The translations under genes and the position numbers were made by a program. A DNA stretch of 33,034 nt from Pusillimonas noertemannii (GTDB lineage Bacteria; Pseudomonadota; Gammaproteobacteria; Burkholderiales; Burkholderiaceae_B): the NCBI RefSeq assembly GCF_003096595.1, contig NZ_QEKO01000012.1, positions 1 through 33,034 on the forward strand. Reading direction: 5' to 3'. The notes under the pieces are model-generated. The model worked only from the letters and a program-made list of their open reading frames with translations, did no database searches and was not told the origin of the DNA. Below, in pieces: positions 16,425-23,119 of this stretch (positions within the stretch are counted from its first letter, which is position 1; the number at the start of each line of letters is the position of its first letter).

Positions 16425-17681
16425 CTAGTCGCGCTCGCCTTCGTTGTACAGCAGGCCGTGGCCCAGCCTGTCGATGCAGATTTCCGAGGTCCAGGGCAGC
16501 ATCAGGGCGCCGCAGCGGCTGTCGCGGAACATGCGCTCGAGCGGAAAGGTCTTGAGCATGGCCTGGCCGCCGCAGACGCGCACGGCGGCCGAGGCGATCT
16601 CGGCGCAGTACTCCATGATGGTGTGCTGGCAGGCATAGGCGCGCATGCGCTCGCCGCGCGACGGATGGGCCTTGAACTCTGAAGTGACGCGGTGGAACAG
16701 CGCCCAGGCCTGCTGCAGCTTGATGTACATCTGGGCAATGCCGACCTGCTTGGTGGGATACATGCGGCGCTTTACGTTCACGCCTTCGACTTCGCCGCGC
16801 AGGTAGGCCACCGAGAAATCGTAGGCGGCCTGGGCCAGCCCGATATAGCAAGGCGTAAGCGTCATGAACATGTGCGGATACCGGGCCGCCGCCCTGATAT
16901 ACACGCCCTGGGGCATCATCTCGGCCGTGTCCGGTACGAACACGTCCTTGAACAGCAGCGATCGCGAGACCGTGCCGCGCATGCCCAGCGGATCCCAGTC
17001 GCCCACGATGGAAACCCCCGGGGCGTCGGCGGGCACGGCGATGAACATGGTGTTGGCATAGGTGGGCTCGGGTACGTCTTCGGTGCACAGCACGCCATAG
17101 TAGTCGGCCGAGCCCGACAACGAGGCGAAGATCTTCTTGCCGTTGATCAGCCAGCCGCCGTCCTGGCGCTTGGCAATGGTGCCGAAGGGGTGCTTGCCGG
17201 CTGCGGCGCCGCTGCCTTCGGAAAAGGGCTGCGAATAGATCTTGCCCTGCAGCATATTGCCATAGTGCAGCGCGCGGTTGCGCTCATGGCTGGCGCGCTG
17301 CTCGTCGGTCAGCTCCATCTCGTCGACCATGTCGGCGGTCCAGAGGGAGTTGGCGTTGTGCATGTTGAAGGTGTTGGCGGTAGAGCCGCAGTAGTAGGCG
17401 ATGCGCGAGGCGACCAGCATGTAAGTGCGATAGTCGGCGCCCAGGCCGCCCAGCCTTTCGGGCACGCACAGCCCCAGAAAGCCCATTTCGTGCAGGTCTT
17501 TGTAGTTGTCGATGGGGAAGCTGGCCTCGCGGTCATGCTTGAAGGCACGCTCGGCCCAGGCGACGCCGTATTGGTCCACCTTGGCGATCAGCTCTCTTTG
17601 CTTGTCGGTAAGCGCGGCGCCATCGAACAGCGTGCTGTCGTCGGCCGAACGGGCGTATTGATGGAGGTAGCTGCTGTCCAT
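16425..17681 (-). CDS. Acyl-CoA-dehydrogenase-fold flavoprotein, probable two-component flavin monooxygenase
   Basis: 418 residues from the ATG at 17681, preferred for its AAAGAG ribosome-binding site; another in-frame ATG at 17705 lies 4 bases from the inserted element. The fold is clear: helical N-terminal domain (GFLGLCVPERLGGLGADY), beta-domain (GKKIFASLSGSADYYG, then WDPLGMRGTVSRSLLFKDVFVP) and C-terminal bundle (FPLERMFRDSRCGALMLPWTSEICIDRLG). Where acyl-CoA dehydrogenases have the catalytic Glu in YEGT, this protein reads LPWT, so the base is absent. Together with the adjacent flavin reductase this favours a group D monooxygenase (DszC/HpaB-like) that hydroxylates an aromatic or heteroaromatic ring with reduced flavin and O2. 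A dehydrogenase using another base is the alternative. Confidence 0.85.
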   Translation of the reverse strand: MDSSYLHQYARSADDSTLFDGAALTDKQRELIAKVDQYGVAWAERAFKHDREASFPIDNYKDLHEMGFLGLCVPERLGGLGADYRTYMLVASRIAYYCGSTANTFNMHNANSLWTADMVDEMELTDEQRASHERNRALHYGNMLQGKIYSQPFSEGSGAAAGKHPFGTIAKRQDGGWLINGKKIFASLSGSADYYGVLCTEDVPEPTYANTMFIAVPADAPGVSIVGDWDPLGMRGTVSRSLLFKDVFVPDTAEMMPQGVYIRAAARYPHMFMTLTPCYIGLAQAAYDFSVAYLRGEVEGVNVKRRMYPTKQVGIAQMYIKLQQAWALFHRVTSEFKAHPSRGERMRAYACQHTIMEYCAEIASAAVRVCGGQAMLKTFPLERMFRDSRCGALMLPWTSEICIDRLGHGLLYNEGERD

Positions 17682-17740
17682 GAAGGGCTCTTTTTGAATG
17701 TTCATGACTAGGGCCTGTTAACACTAAAAGGGCAGCCGCA

Positions 17741-17839
17741 CTGGCCGGCAAAGGCCAGGCAGGCTAGGCGCGGGCGAGGCCGCGGGGTTGATCCCCGCAA
17801 CGAGCTCGCAACAACGCATGCCTGGCCTTTGCCGGCCAG
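17741..17839. repeat. Internal foldback arm 1 of the element
   Basis: A second perfect 21-bp inverted repeat (17741-17761 and 17819-17839, beginning CTGGCCGGCAAAGG) encloses a smaller hairpin GCGGGG-TTGAT-CCCCGC (17782-17798). It forms one of two independent stem-loop domains in the element. Confidence 0.8.
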
Positions 17840-17854
17840 CCCGAAGGGTGAGCG

Positions 17855-17940
17855 CGCAAATAGCCGCCCCTCTGCGTTGCCCATGCTCGCCGGGGAACCA
17901 CCCCGACTGCGCTGGGCGCCTTGATGGTCAACTATTTGCG
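17855..17940. repeat. Internal foldback arm 2 of the element
   Basis: The inverted repeat CGCAAATAG (17855-17863) and CTATTTGCG (17932-17940) encloses GCCCA/TGGGC (17879-17883 and 17913-17917) and a hairpin CGGGG-AACCA-CCCCG (17891-17905). The architecture mirrors arm 1 although the sequence differs. Confidence 0.7.
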
Positions 17941-17975
17941 TGCTCATGCGACTGTCCTTTTAGTGTTAACAGGCC

Positions 17976-18761
17976 CTAAACGACTTGATGTTGCGCCGCC
18001 AGGAATGCCTCGACAGCTTGGTTGAATGCGTTCGGCGATTCGATGTTCGCCATGTGGCTCAGGCCGGGCAACTGTTGGAAACGAGCGTTGGCGTTGTCTT
18101 GAGCCAGCCTGTTCATGCCTTTGGGCGGCGCCTGGGTGTCGTGTTCGCCCGCCAGCAGCAGCACCGGAACGTCGATGTTCCGGAAGTCGCTGCGGCGGTC
18201 GAAGGTGACCAGCAGCCGCATGGCTTCCAGGTAGCGCTGCTTGTCTATGCCGCTGGCCGACAGTTCGGCCAGGGCGCGCAGGGCGGCGGGCGTGTCGGGG
18301 CTCATGAGGCCGTTGAGCAGCGCGGGGGCGGCCTCGGCAAAGTGCTGGTAGGGCCGCATGGCATCGGTGCGCTGGCGCAGGAACTCTTCCTTCCAGGCGG
18401 CGTCGGTGCTGCCGAAGGCCGAGCTCGTGGCCGACAGAATGAGGCTTTCCACGCGTTCGGGGTGGCGGCGGTAGAACTCTTGCGCGACCATGCCGCCGAT
18501 GGAATGGCCCAGGATGTGCGCCCGGTCGATGTGCAGTGCGTCGAGCAATACGCCCACCGAGTCGGCCAGGCCCTGCCAGCTTAATGCAGGCAGTGCGGGC
18601 GACCGGCCGTAACCGGGCATGGTCCAGGCCACGCTCAATCGCTTGCCGCCAAAGTGCTCGAGCTGGGGCAGCCATATGCTGGCGGTGGATCCCATGCCGT
18701 GCAGCAGCACCAGCGGGACGCCGCCCTGGCCGCTGGCCAGCCAGGTGGGCAGGGTGCTCAT
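17976..18761 (-). CDS. Alpha/beta hydrolase, NicD-like (N-formylmaleamate deformylase candidate)
   Basis: 261 residues, close to the length of NicD-type deformylases. HG oxyanion motif at 21-22, nucleophile elbow GHSIGG (S87), acid in AGEHD (D208) and base in GLSHMANIESP (H236). The start overlaps the NicX-like gene by 4 bases (ATGA), a pairing that mirrors consecutive steps of nicotinate breakdown: NicX makes N-formylmaleamate and NicD releases formate. The stop TAG uses the TA beside the inserted element and the first element base; the uninserted site would also read TAG, so the protein is unchanged by the insertion. Other options are an enol-lactonase or general ester hydrolase; the coupling to NicX favours the deformylase. 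Confidence 0.8.
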   Translation of the reverse strand: MSTLPTWLASGQGGVPLVLLHGMGSTASIWLPQLEHFGGKRLSVAWTMPGYGRSPALPALSWQGLADSVGVLLDALHIDRAHILGHSIGGMVAQEFYRRHPERVESLILSATSSAFGSTDAAWKEEFLRQRTDAMRPYQHFAEAAPALLNGLMSPDTPAALRALAELSASGIDKQRYLEAMRLLVTFDRRSDFRNIDVPVLLLAGEHDTQAPPKGMNRLAQDNANARFQQLPGLSHMANIESPNAFNQAVEAFLAAQHQVV

Positions 18762-19795
18762 TCGAACACCTCGCATAGCGCGCCCGCGTCGACGATGGTC
18801 AGGCCGTCGAGCGCCACGCTGCAGTTGCGCAGCGGCAGGTCGAAGTGCCCCTGCGTGTGGCGTCCGGCCATGTCGTTGGCTCCGGTCGAATACAGGAAGT
18901 TGCCGGCAAATGCGCGCAGTTCGGTGCCGTTGGTGTCGTTCTTGTCGAACATCTGCAGGGCGTCCCAGCGCGCCGCGGGGTTCATGCCCCAGCCGACGTG
19001 GCTGACCGCGTAGGCGTCTTTCTCGTTCCAGGCCTGCAGGTAGCTGCGCATGAGTTCGGCGTCGAGGTTTCGGCCTTCGATGCGGACGATGTAGTCGTTC
19101 TCGACATGCAGCGTGATGGGGTTCTCGAGGTAGCGCTTGAAGGTCAGGTTGACGTCGCCGATGTCCATGACCAGCGTGCCGTTGACGGCGCCGGCCCTGG
19201 GAAAGGCCAGGCACAGGCCGCCCGGCCAATGCTGCACCAGGCCGGGGCGGTCGGCGCCGCCCCAGACGCCGCCCACCCGGGCGCCTTCAAGCTGTATCTC
19301 GAGCCGGGTGCCTGCTTCGGAGGCGACCGTCATGGTCTTGGCGGCGGCCAGCATTCGAACACCGTTCTTCACCTTGCGGGTCAGGTCCTGGTCGGTAGTC
19401 AGGCGCTCGAGGATCTCGGGGTGCTCATTGCTGATCATGATGAGCCGCGCACCCGACTCGAGGATTTTGGGCAGTTCGGGCGCGTGCAGCAGCCCTTCGA
19501 CCGTCAGGTCGACCACCAGGCCCGGGCCCGACAGCGCCTGCATGACGGGAGCCATGTTGCGGATGACGTGCGAGGCTCCCGTAGAGCGCACCGGCACCGG
19601 GGTATCCACGGCCAGCGAAGGGACGGTAATGCGCACCGGCACGGCGCCCATCCGGGCAAGGGCCAGTTCGGCCAGATGCAGGTTGATGGCGCGGCTTTCG
19701 GTTTCGGCCAGGATGCGCACGACCTCGTTCGCCTCTACCTTGCAGCGGCGGAATATCGTTTCGAAGGTCTTGATCCACTTCTCTTGCGCTTCCAT
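18758..19795 (-). CDS. NicX-family ring-cleaving dioxygenase, divergent paralogue (M29-like fold)
   Basis: 345 residues from the ATG at 19795, which has GGAGAG just upstream; the frame extends to a TTG at 19828 inside a repeat, judged not used. The C-terminal half carries the family landmarks: SHVGWGMNP (H266) and GHFDLPLRNC (H317, D319), matching as I recall the Fe(II) ligands His265/His318/Asp320 of Pseudomonas NicX. Members open 2,5-dihydroxypyridine between C5 and C6 to N-formylmaleamate. The segment LVQHWPGGLCLAFP departs from the WDHWPSGF form seen in the second copy at the right edge, so the substrate may differ. It is the first gene of the long minus-strand operon and overlaps the NicD-like gene. 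A related aminopeptidase-type activity is less likely in this context. Confidence 0.82.
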   Translation of the reverse strand: MEAQEKWIKTFETIFRRCKVEANEVVRILAETESRAINLHLAELALARMGAVPVRITVPSLAVDTPVPVRSTGASHVIRNMAPVMQALSGPGLVVDLTVEGLLHAPELPKILESGARLIMISNEHPEILERLTTDQDLTRKVKNGVRMLAAAKTMTVASEAGTRLEIQLEGARVGGVWGGADRPGLVQHWPGGLCLAFPRAGAVNGTLVMDIGDVNLTFKRYLENPITLHVENDYIVRIEGRNLDAELMRSYLQAWNEKDAYAVSHVGWGMNPAARWDALQMFDKNDTNGTELRAFAGNFLYSTGANDMAGRHTQGHFDLPLRNCSVALDGLTIVDAGALCEVFE

Positions 19796-19805
19796 GTTCT
19801 CTCCG

Positions 19806-19859
19806 GATGGTGCCACGAAATCTTGCAATTAAGATGGTGCCACGAAATCTTGCAATTAA
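19806..19859 (-). repeat. Perfect 27-bp tandem duplication in the NicX-like leader
   Basis: Positions 19806-19832 are repeated exactly at 19833-19859 (unit begins GATGGTGCCACGAAATCTTG on the plus strand). Both copies lie between the inferred transcription start and the ribosome-binding site. Each contains a TAA in the reading frame of the gene when read on the minus strand, so the repeat is non-coding leader. Confidence 0.9.
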
Positions 19860-19880
19860 TAGACTCGTTAGTCGAATAAT
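19855..19880. promoter_or_regulatory. Palindromic operator over the NicX-operon promoter
   Basis: A 26-bp imperfect palindrome with core GACT-CGTT-AGTC (19862-19873) and outer arms ATTA...TAAT. It starts at the -10 and covers the expected start of transcription, a position suited to repression. The TetR protein encoded in the operon is the natural candidate to bind; this is inferred. Confidence 0.6.
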
Positions 19881-19905
19881 AGATTTGGGAAGCTTATGGA
19901 GTCAA
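19876..19905 (-). promoter_or_regulatory. Promoter of the NicX-like operon
   Basis: On the minus strand, TTGACT (19900-19905), an 18-bp spacer and TATTAT (19876-19881); each hexamer matches the sigma-70 consensus at 5 of 6 positions. The transcript would begin near 19869 and carry a leader of about 73 bases containing the tandem duplication. Confidence 0.6.
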
Positions 19906-20188
19906 GAGGGAAATGGAGATTCCATGCGCTATTAGGGGAAATACCGAGGGATTGAATGAGGCGCCCAGGGGTGGGCGCTTGGCGAAATTCCTGAATAAAG
20001 CGATCAGCAAGTCGGTTAACAGACGAGCATGCCGGCACGGACAAGAGGCTGCGGGGCGCCGGTGGCGCCGGGGAAAAAAGGGAATGGCGCCATTTTTGGC
20101 GTCTATTCATCGTGGACCATGCGTTGCGTCTCGTAGTATCTTGTACCTTTTTCCGGCAATTGATTTTCATTACAAGACGGGAGGAGGC
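19906..20188. other. Non-coding gap between the NicX operon and the secreted cupin
   Basis: No convincing gene. It contains a hairpin GCGCCC/GGGCGC (19961-19966 and 19973-19978), a 12-bp palindrome AATGGCGCCATT (20083-20094) and, directly before the cupin start, a GAGGAGG ribosome-binding site (20181-20187). A weak TTGTAC (20141-20146) could be part of a promoter for the cupin gene, but no good -10 was found. Confidence 0.5.
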
Positions 20189-20683
20189 ATGAAGATACGG
20201 GCACGGCACGTTACTGCCTGGGCGATGGCCGGCATGGTCATGTTCGGCGCCGCCGCGGCGCACGAAAGCTCCGACCCTTCTCATGGAAACCACTCCGCCC
20301 CGCATGCCTCCGCGGGCGGCGCCCAGGCGCCGGCGTCGGGCATCCAGGTCGAAACCCTGCTCAAGGCCGGCTCGTCCTGGGACGGCGTGGCCTACAAGGC
20401 CTATCCGCAGGGGCAGCCGCAGCTTACGGTCATCAGGCTGACCATTCCGCCTCATACCACGCTTCCCTGGCACACCCATCCCATGCCCAATGCCGCCTAT
20501 GTGGTGTCGGGCCAGATCGTCGTCGAAAAACAGTCTGACGGCCAGAAGCGCACGCTGGGCGCCGGCGAGGTGCTGGCGGAAATGGTCGACACCCTGCATC
20601 GGGGCACCACCGGCGACGAGCCGGTGGTGCTGATGGTCTTCTATGCAGGCACGCCCGACATGCCGCTTTCAAAGGGGCATTAA
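20189..20683 (+). CDS. Secreted cupin-domain protein
   Basis: 164 residues from an ATG with a strong GAGGAGG just upstream. An N-terminal signal peptide (MKIRARHVTAWAMAGMVMFG...AAAAH) predicts export. A histidine-rich linker follows (HESSDPSHGNHSAPH, 25-39). The cupin core spans about 75-155: LPWHTHPMPN (H95, H97), VVSGQIVVE, and a later histidine in DTLHRG (H137), enough to bind a metal. Periplasmic cupins of this type have no single known function. It appears to be monocistronic, or co-transcribed with the GFA-like gene 35 bases downstream. Confidence 0.85.
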   Translation: MKIRARHVTAWAMAGMVMFGAAAAHESSDPSHGNHSAPHASAGGAQAPASGIQVETLLKAGSSWDGVAYKAYPQGQPQLTVIRLTIPPHTTLPWHTHPMPNAAYVVSGQIVVEKQSDGQKRTLGAGEVLAEMVDTLHRGTTGDEPVVLMVFYAGTPDMPLSKGH

Positions 20684-20718
20684 ACGCCGGGTGTATAGTA
20701 GTTGCAGGAGGTTCAGCC

Positions 20719-21210
20719 ATGCAGCTACAAGGTTCATGCCATTGCGGCGCGGTGCGGTTCAGCCTGGAAAGCGCCACGCCCTATCCCTACCAGCGTTGTT
20801 ATTGCTCCATTTGCCGCAAGACACAGGGCGGCGGGGGGTACGCCATCAATCTGGGCGGCGACGCCCGTTCGCTCAGCGTTCACGGCCGCGACAACATCAG
20901 CGTCTATCAGGCCAAAATGGGCCCGCCCGGGCAGCCAGACGCCAAGGTCAGTTCGGGTCAGCGCCACTTCTGCAAGGTTTGCGGCAGCGCGCTGTGGCTA
21001 TATGACCCCAGTTGGCCCGAATTAGTACACCCTTTCGCTTCGGCCATCGACACGCCCTTGCCCGTGCCACCCGAACACACCCACTTAATGCTGGAGTTCA
21101 AGGCGCCCTGGGTCGAGGTCGACAAGCGGGCCGAAGACCAATACTTCGACGTCTATCCCCAAGAGTCCATTGCCCAGTGGCATCAGCGCACGGGGCTGGA
21201 CGGGGAATAA
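20719..21210 (+). CDS. GFA-family zinc protein (CENP-V/GFA domain)
   Basis: 163 residues, with an AGGAGG ribosome-binding site just before the start. The zinc-binding cysteines are all present: GSCHCG (C7, C9), CYCSICRK (C27, C29, C32) and FCKVCGS (C85, C88). The family is named after an enzyme proposed to speed glutathione-formaldehyde adduct formation, but most members have no proven reaction. The C-terminal part (WVEVDKRAEDQYFDVYP) follows the usual pattern of small GFA proteins. It converges on the TRAP permease gene. Confidence 0.9.
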   Translation: MQLQGSCHCGAVRFSLESATPYPYQRCYCSICRKTQGGGGYAINLGGDARSLSVHGRDNISVYQAKMGPPGQPDAKVSSGQRHFCKVCGSALWLYDPSWPELVHPFASAIDTPLPVPPEHTHLMLEFKAPWVEVDKRAEDQYFDVYPQESIAQWHQRTGLDGE

Positions 21211-21223
21211 GACCGGGCGCGAA

Positions 21224-21240
21224 CCCCGGCCAGGCCGGGG
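21224..21240. terminator. GC-rich stem-loop between convergent genes
   Basis: CCCCGGCC (21224-21231) and GGCCGGGG (21233-21240) are perfect inverted repeats around one base; a 5-6 bp stem with a small loop is realistic. It fills much of the 46-bp gap between the GFA-like and DctM stops. There is no T tract, so its strength as a terminator is uncertain. Confidence 0.45.
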
Positions 21241-21256
21241 GGCCGGCGCCGGGTCA

Positions 21257-22567
21257 TCAGGACAGCACCTTGCCCGGCAGCCATGTGGCGACAGCAGGCA
21301 CCTCGTACACCAGCCAGGCGACGAACAGGATCAGCACCCAGTAGGGTGCCGCGCCCTTGAAGATCTCGCCGATCCGTATGTTGCGGTCGGGGATGGCGGC
21401 CTTGACGACGAAGACGCCGATGCCGAAGGGCGGGGTGAGCACACCGGCCTCGATGACCAGGATTCCCACCAGGGCGAACACGATGGGATCAAAACCCAGG
21501 GCGGTGGCGATGGGCCAGAAAATGGGCACCGTCAGCAGCATGATGGAAATGCTGTCCAGCAGCGCGCCCAGAACGAACCAGACGATGGCCATGAACAGCA
21601 TCGTGCCGGCGGGCCCCAGCCCCATTTCCTCGAGCAGGTACTGAACTTCTTGCGGCACGCCATTGAGCGCCATCAGCTTGCTGTAGATGACAGCGCTCAT
21701 CAGCAGCAGCATGATGGGCGTCACCGTCTGGCCCGCGGTGATGCAGGCCTGGAACAGGCCGCGCAGCCGCATGCCCTTGGCGACGGCCAGAATGGCGGCG
21801 CCAAGCAGGCCCACCGCGCTGCCTTCGGTGGGCGTGAAATAGCCCCACCAGATGCCGCCCAGCGTCACCACGATCAGCACGCCCACGCCCAGCGAACCCA
21901 TCACGTTGGAGCGGGTCAGTGGAGAACTGTCCTGGTCGCCCGAGCCTTCGCCGGCGGCGGCGGGGAACATCTTGGCATAGACGATGCAGTACAGCGCATA
22001 GAGCAGGGCCAGCACGACGCCCGGGAACACCCCCGCGGCGAACAGGATGCCGACGGACTGCTCGGTAAGAATGGCCCACACGATCATGAAGACCGACGGC
22101 GGTATCAACAGGCCCAGCACGGAGCTTCCCGCTATGCATCCCACCGCGAAGCTGGGCTGGTAGCGATGATCGCGCATGACCGGATAGGCGACGTGGCTGA
22201 AGGCGGCCGCCGCGGCCACGCCCACGCCCGTCACGGCGGCGAAGACGGCGTTCCCGCCCACTGTGGCGACCGCCAGCCGGCCGGGTATGCCCTTGAGCAG
22301 GCGGTTCACGACCCGGAACAGGTCGGTGGCGGCACCGCAGTGAGCGATGAGCATGCCCATCACGGTAAACAGCGGGATGACGACGAAGTTGTACTCCCTG
22401 ATGCCCGAAATCGCCGTACGCTCGAGCAGGCTGATCGTCGGTTCGAACCCGCCCAGTACGAAATACAGGCCGAAACCCGCCGCGGCGGCGAACGAAAACA
22501 CAACGGGTATGCCGATCAGCACGCAGACGAACAGCGCGATCAGGCCACCCCACATTGCCATGTCCAT
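21257..22567 (-). CDS. dctM: TRAP transporter large permease, DctM family
   Basis: 436 residues, almost all membrane segments (about 12), the usual size. The start IGIPVVFSFAAAAGFGLYF, the GMLIAHCGAATDLFRVVNRL stretch, the VAAAAAFSHVAYP region and the C-terminal LTPPFGIGVFVVKAA signature are all typical of DctM. It forms the sodium-driven transport channel with the DctQ protein encoded 9 bases upstream. It is the last gene of the cupin-hydrolase-TRAP operon. Confidence 0.93.
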   Translation of the reverse strand: MDMAMWGGLIALFVCVLIGIPVVFSFAAAAGFGLYFVLGGFEPTISLLERTAISGIREYNFVVIPLFTVMGMLIAHCGAATDLFRVVNRLLKGIPGRLAVATVGGNAVFAAVTGVGVAAAAAFSHVAYPVMRDHRYQPSFAVGCIAGSSVLGLLIPPSVFMIVWAILTEQSVGILFAAGVFPGVVLALLYALYCIVYAKMFPAAAGEGSGDQDSSPLTRSNVMGSLGVGVLIVVTLGGIWWGYFTPTEGSAVGLLGAAILAVAKGMRLRGLFQACITAGQTVTPIMLLLMSAVIYSKLMALNGVPQEVQYLLEEMGLGPAGTMLFMAIVWFVLGALLDSISIMLLTVPIFWPIATALGFDPIVFALVGILVIEAGVLTPPFGIGVFVVKAAIPDRNIRIGEIFKGAAPYWVLILFVAWLVYEVPAVATWLPGKVLS

Positions 22568-22576
22568 TGTTGTTCC

Positions 22577-23083
22577 TTATTCTGGTAGAGCGTCGTCTTT
22601 CTCGGTAAGCCGGCCGCGCAGGCCTTCGGCCACGAAGCCGATGCAGACCAGGCCGCTGATGATCCACAGGATCAGCGTGCCGAAGCGCAGAGGCCATGCC
22701 GGCACCCGAAAGGCGTCGTTGCCGTAGAACTCGCCAGAGGCCCAGCCGACAATGGCCGGTTCCCACGACACGATGGCCATGCCGATGAAGAACACGCCGC
22801 CGAACAGATAGGCGAGCGCATTGAGCTGGCTGCGCAGCGCCGCCGGCACGCGGTCGATGAAGAAGGTGACCCGCAGCAGCTTGCGATGGCGGATGACGTA
22901 GGGTGTTTGCAGATAGGTCAGCAGCACCAGCCCCACGCCGGCCACTTCGGCCGTGCCGGCGAACGGCCGGTTGAAGAACAGGCGGCCCGCCACGTCATAG
23001 AAGATGAGCAGAGTCAGTGCGATGAGCAGGCACGCGCCCGCTACGTGCAGCCCGAGCAGGGCGCGATCGATCCATTGCTTCAT
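22577..23083 (-). CDS. dctQ: TRAP transporter small permease, DctQ family
   Basis: 168 residues from the ATG at 23083, chosen over an upstream in-frame start because AAGGGG lies just before it. Four membrane segments are visible, with the DctQ pattern FYDVAGRLFFNRPFAGTAEVAG and the conserved basic RHRKLLRVTFF segment. The cytoplasmic tail is short. It supports the large permease; genes dctP, dctQ and dctM are in transcription order. Confidence 0.92.
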   Translation of the reverse strand: MKQWIDRALLGLHVAGACLLIALTLLIFYDVAGRLFFNRPFAGTAEVAGVGLVLLTYLQTPYVIRHRKLLRVTFFIDRVPAALRSQLNALAYLFGGVFFIGMAIVSWEPAIVGWASGEFYGNDAFRVPAWPLRFGTLILWIISGLVCIGFVAEGLRGRLTEKDDALPE

Positions 23084-23119
23084 GTATACCCCTTGACCTG
23101 TTGATGGCGCCGCCACGGC

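Larger units (their letters stand above)
17709..17978. mobile_element. Miniature inverted-repeat transposable element (266 bp, TA target)
   Basis: The terminal inverted repeats GGGCCTGTTAACACTAAAAG plus one base are perfect over 21 bp (17711-17731 and 17956-17976). Both ends are flanked by TA (17709-17710 and 17977-17978), the expected target duplication. There is no transposase gene; the short open frames inside are not convincing. The interior folds as two stem-loop domains. Removing the element with one TA restores a tight gene junction, with the hydrolase stop TAG two bases before an ATG of the flavoprotein gene, so insertion into an existing operon is well supported. TA targets fit the IS630/Tc1-mariner or some IS5-related families; the parent family was not identified. 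Confidence 0.85.

Noticed and set aside
17741-17940. CRISPR-like repeat arrangement
   Set aside because: The repeats are inverted, occur once per arm and lack regular spacers, so they are foldback arms of the element.
17708-17979. Small open frames within the MITE on both strands, both ending in CPFSVNRP
   Set aside because: The shared ending comes only from the inverted terminal repeats; there is no transposase motif and no ribosome-binding site.
21170-22588. 472-codon plus-strand frame opposite dctM
   Set aside because: Very rich in H, G, Q, D and A with no hydrophobic core; it is the complement of a membrane-protein gene.
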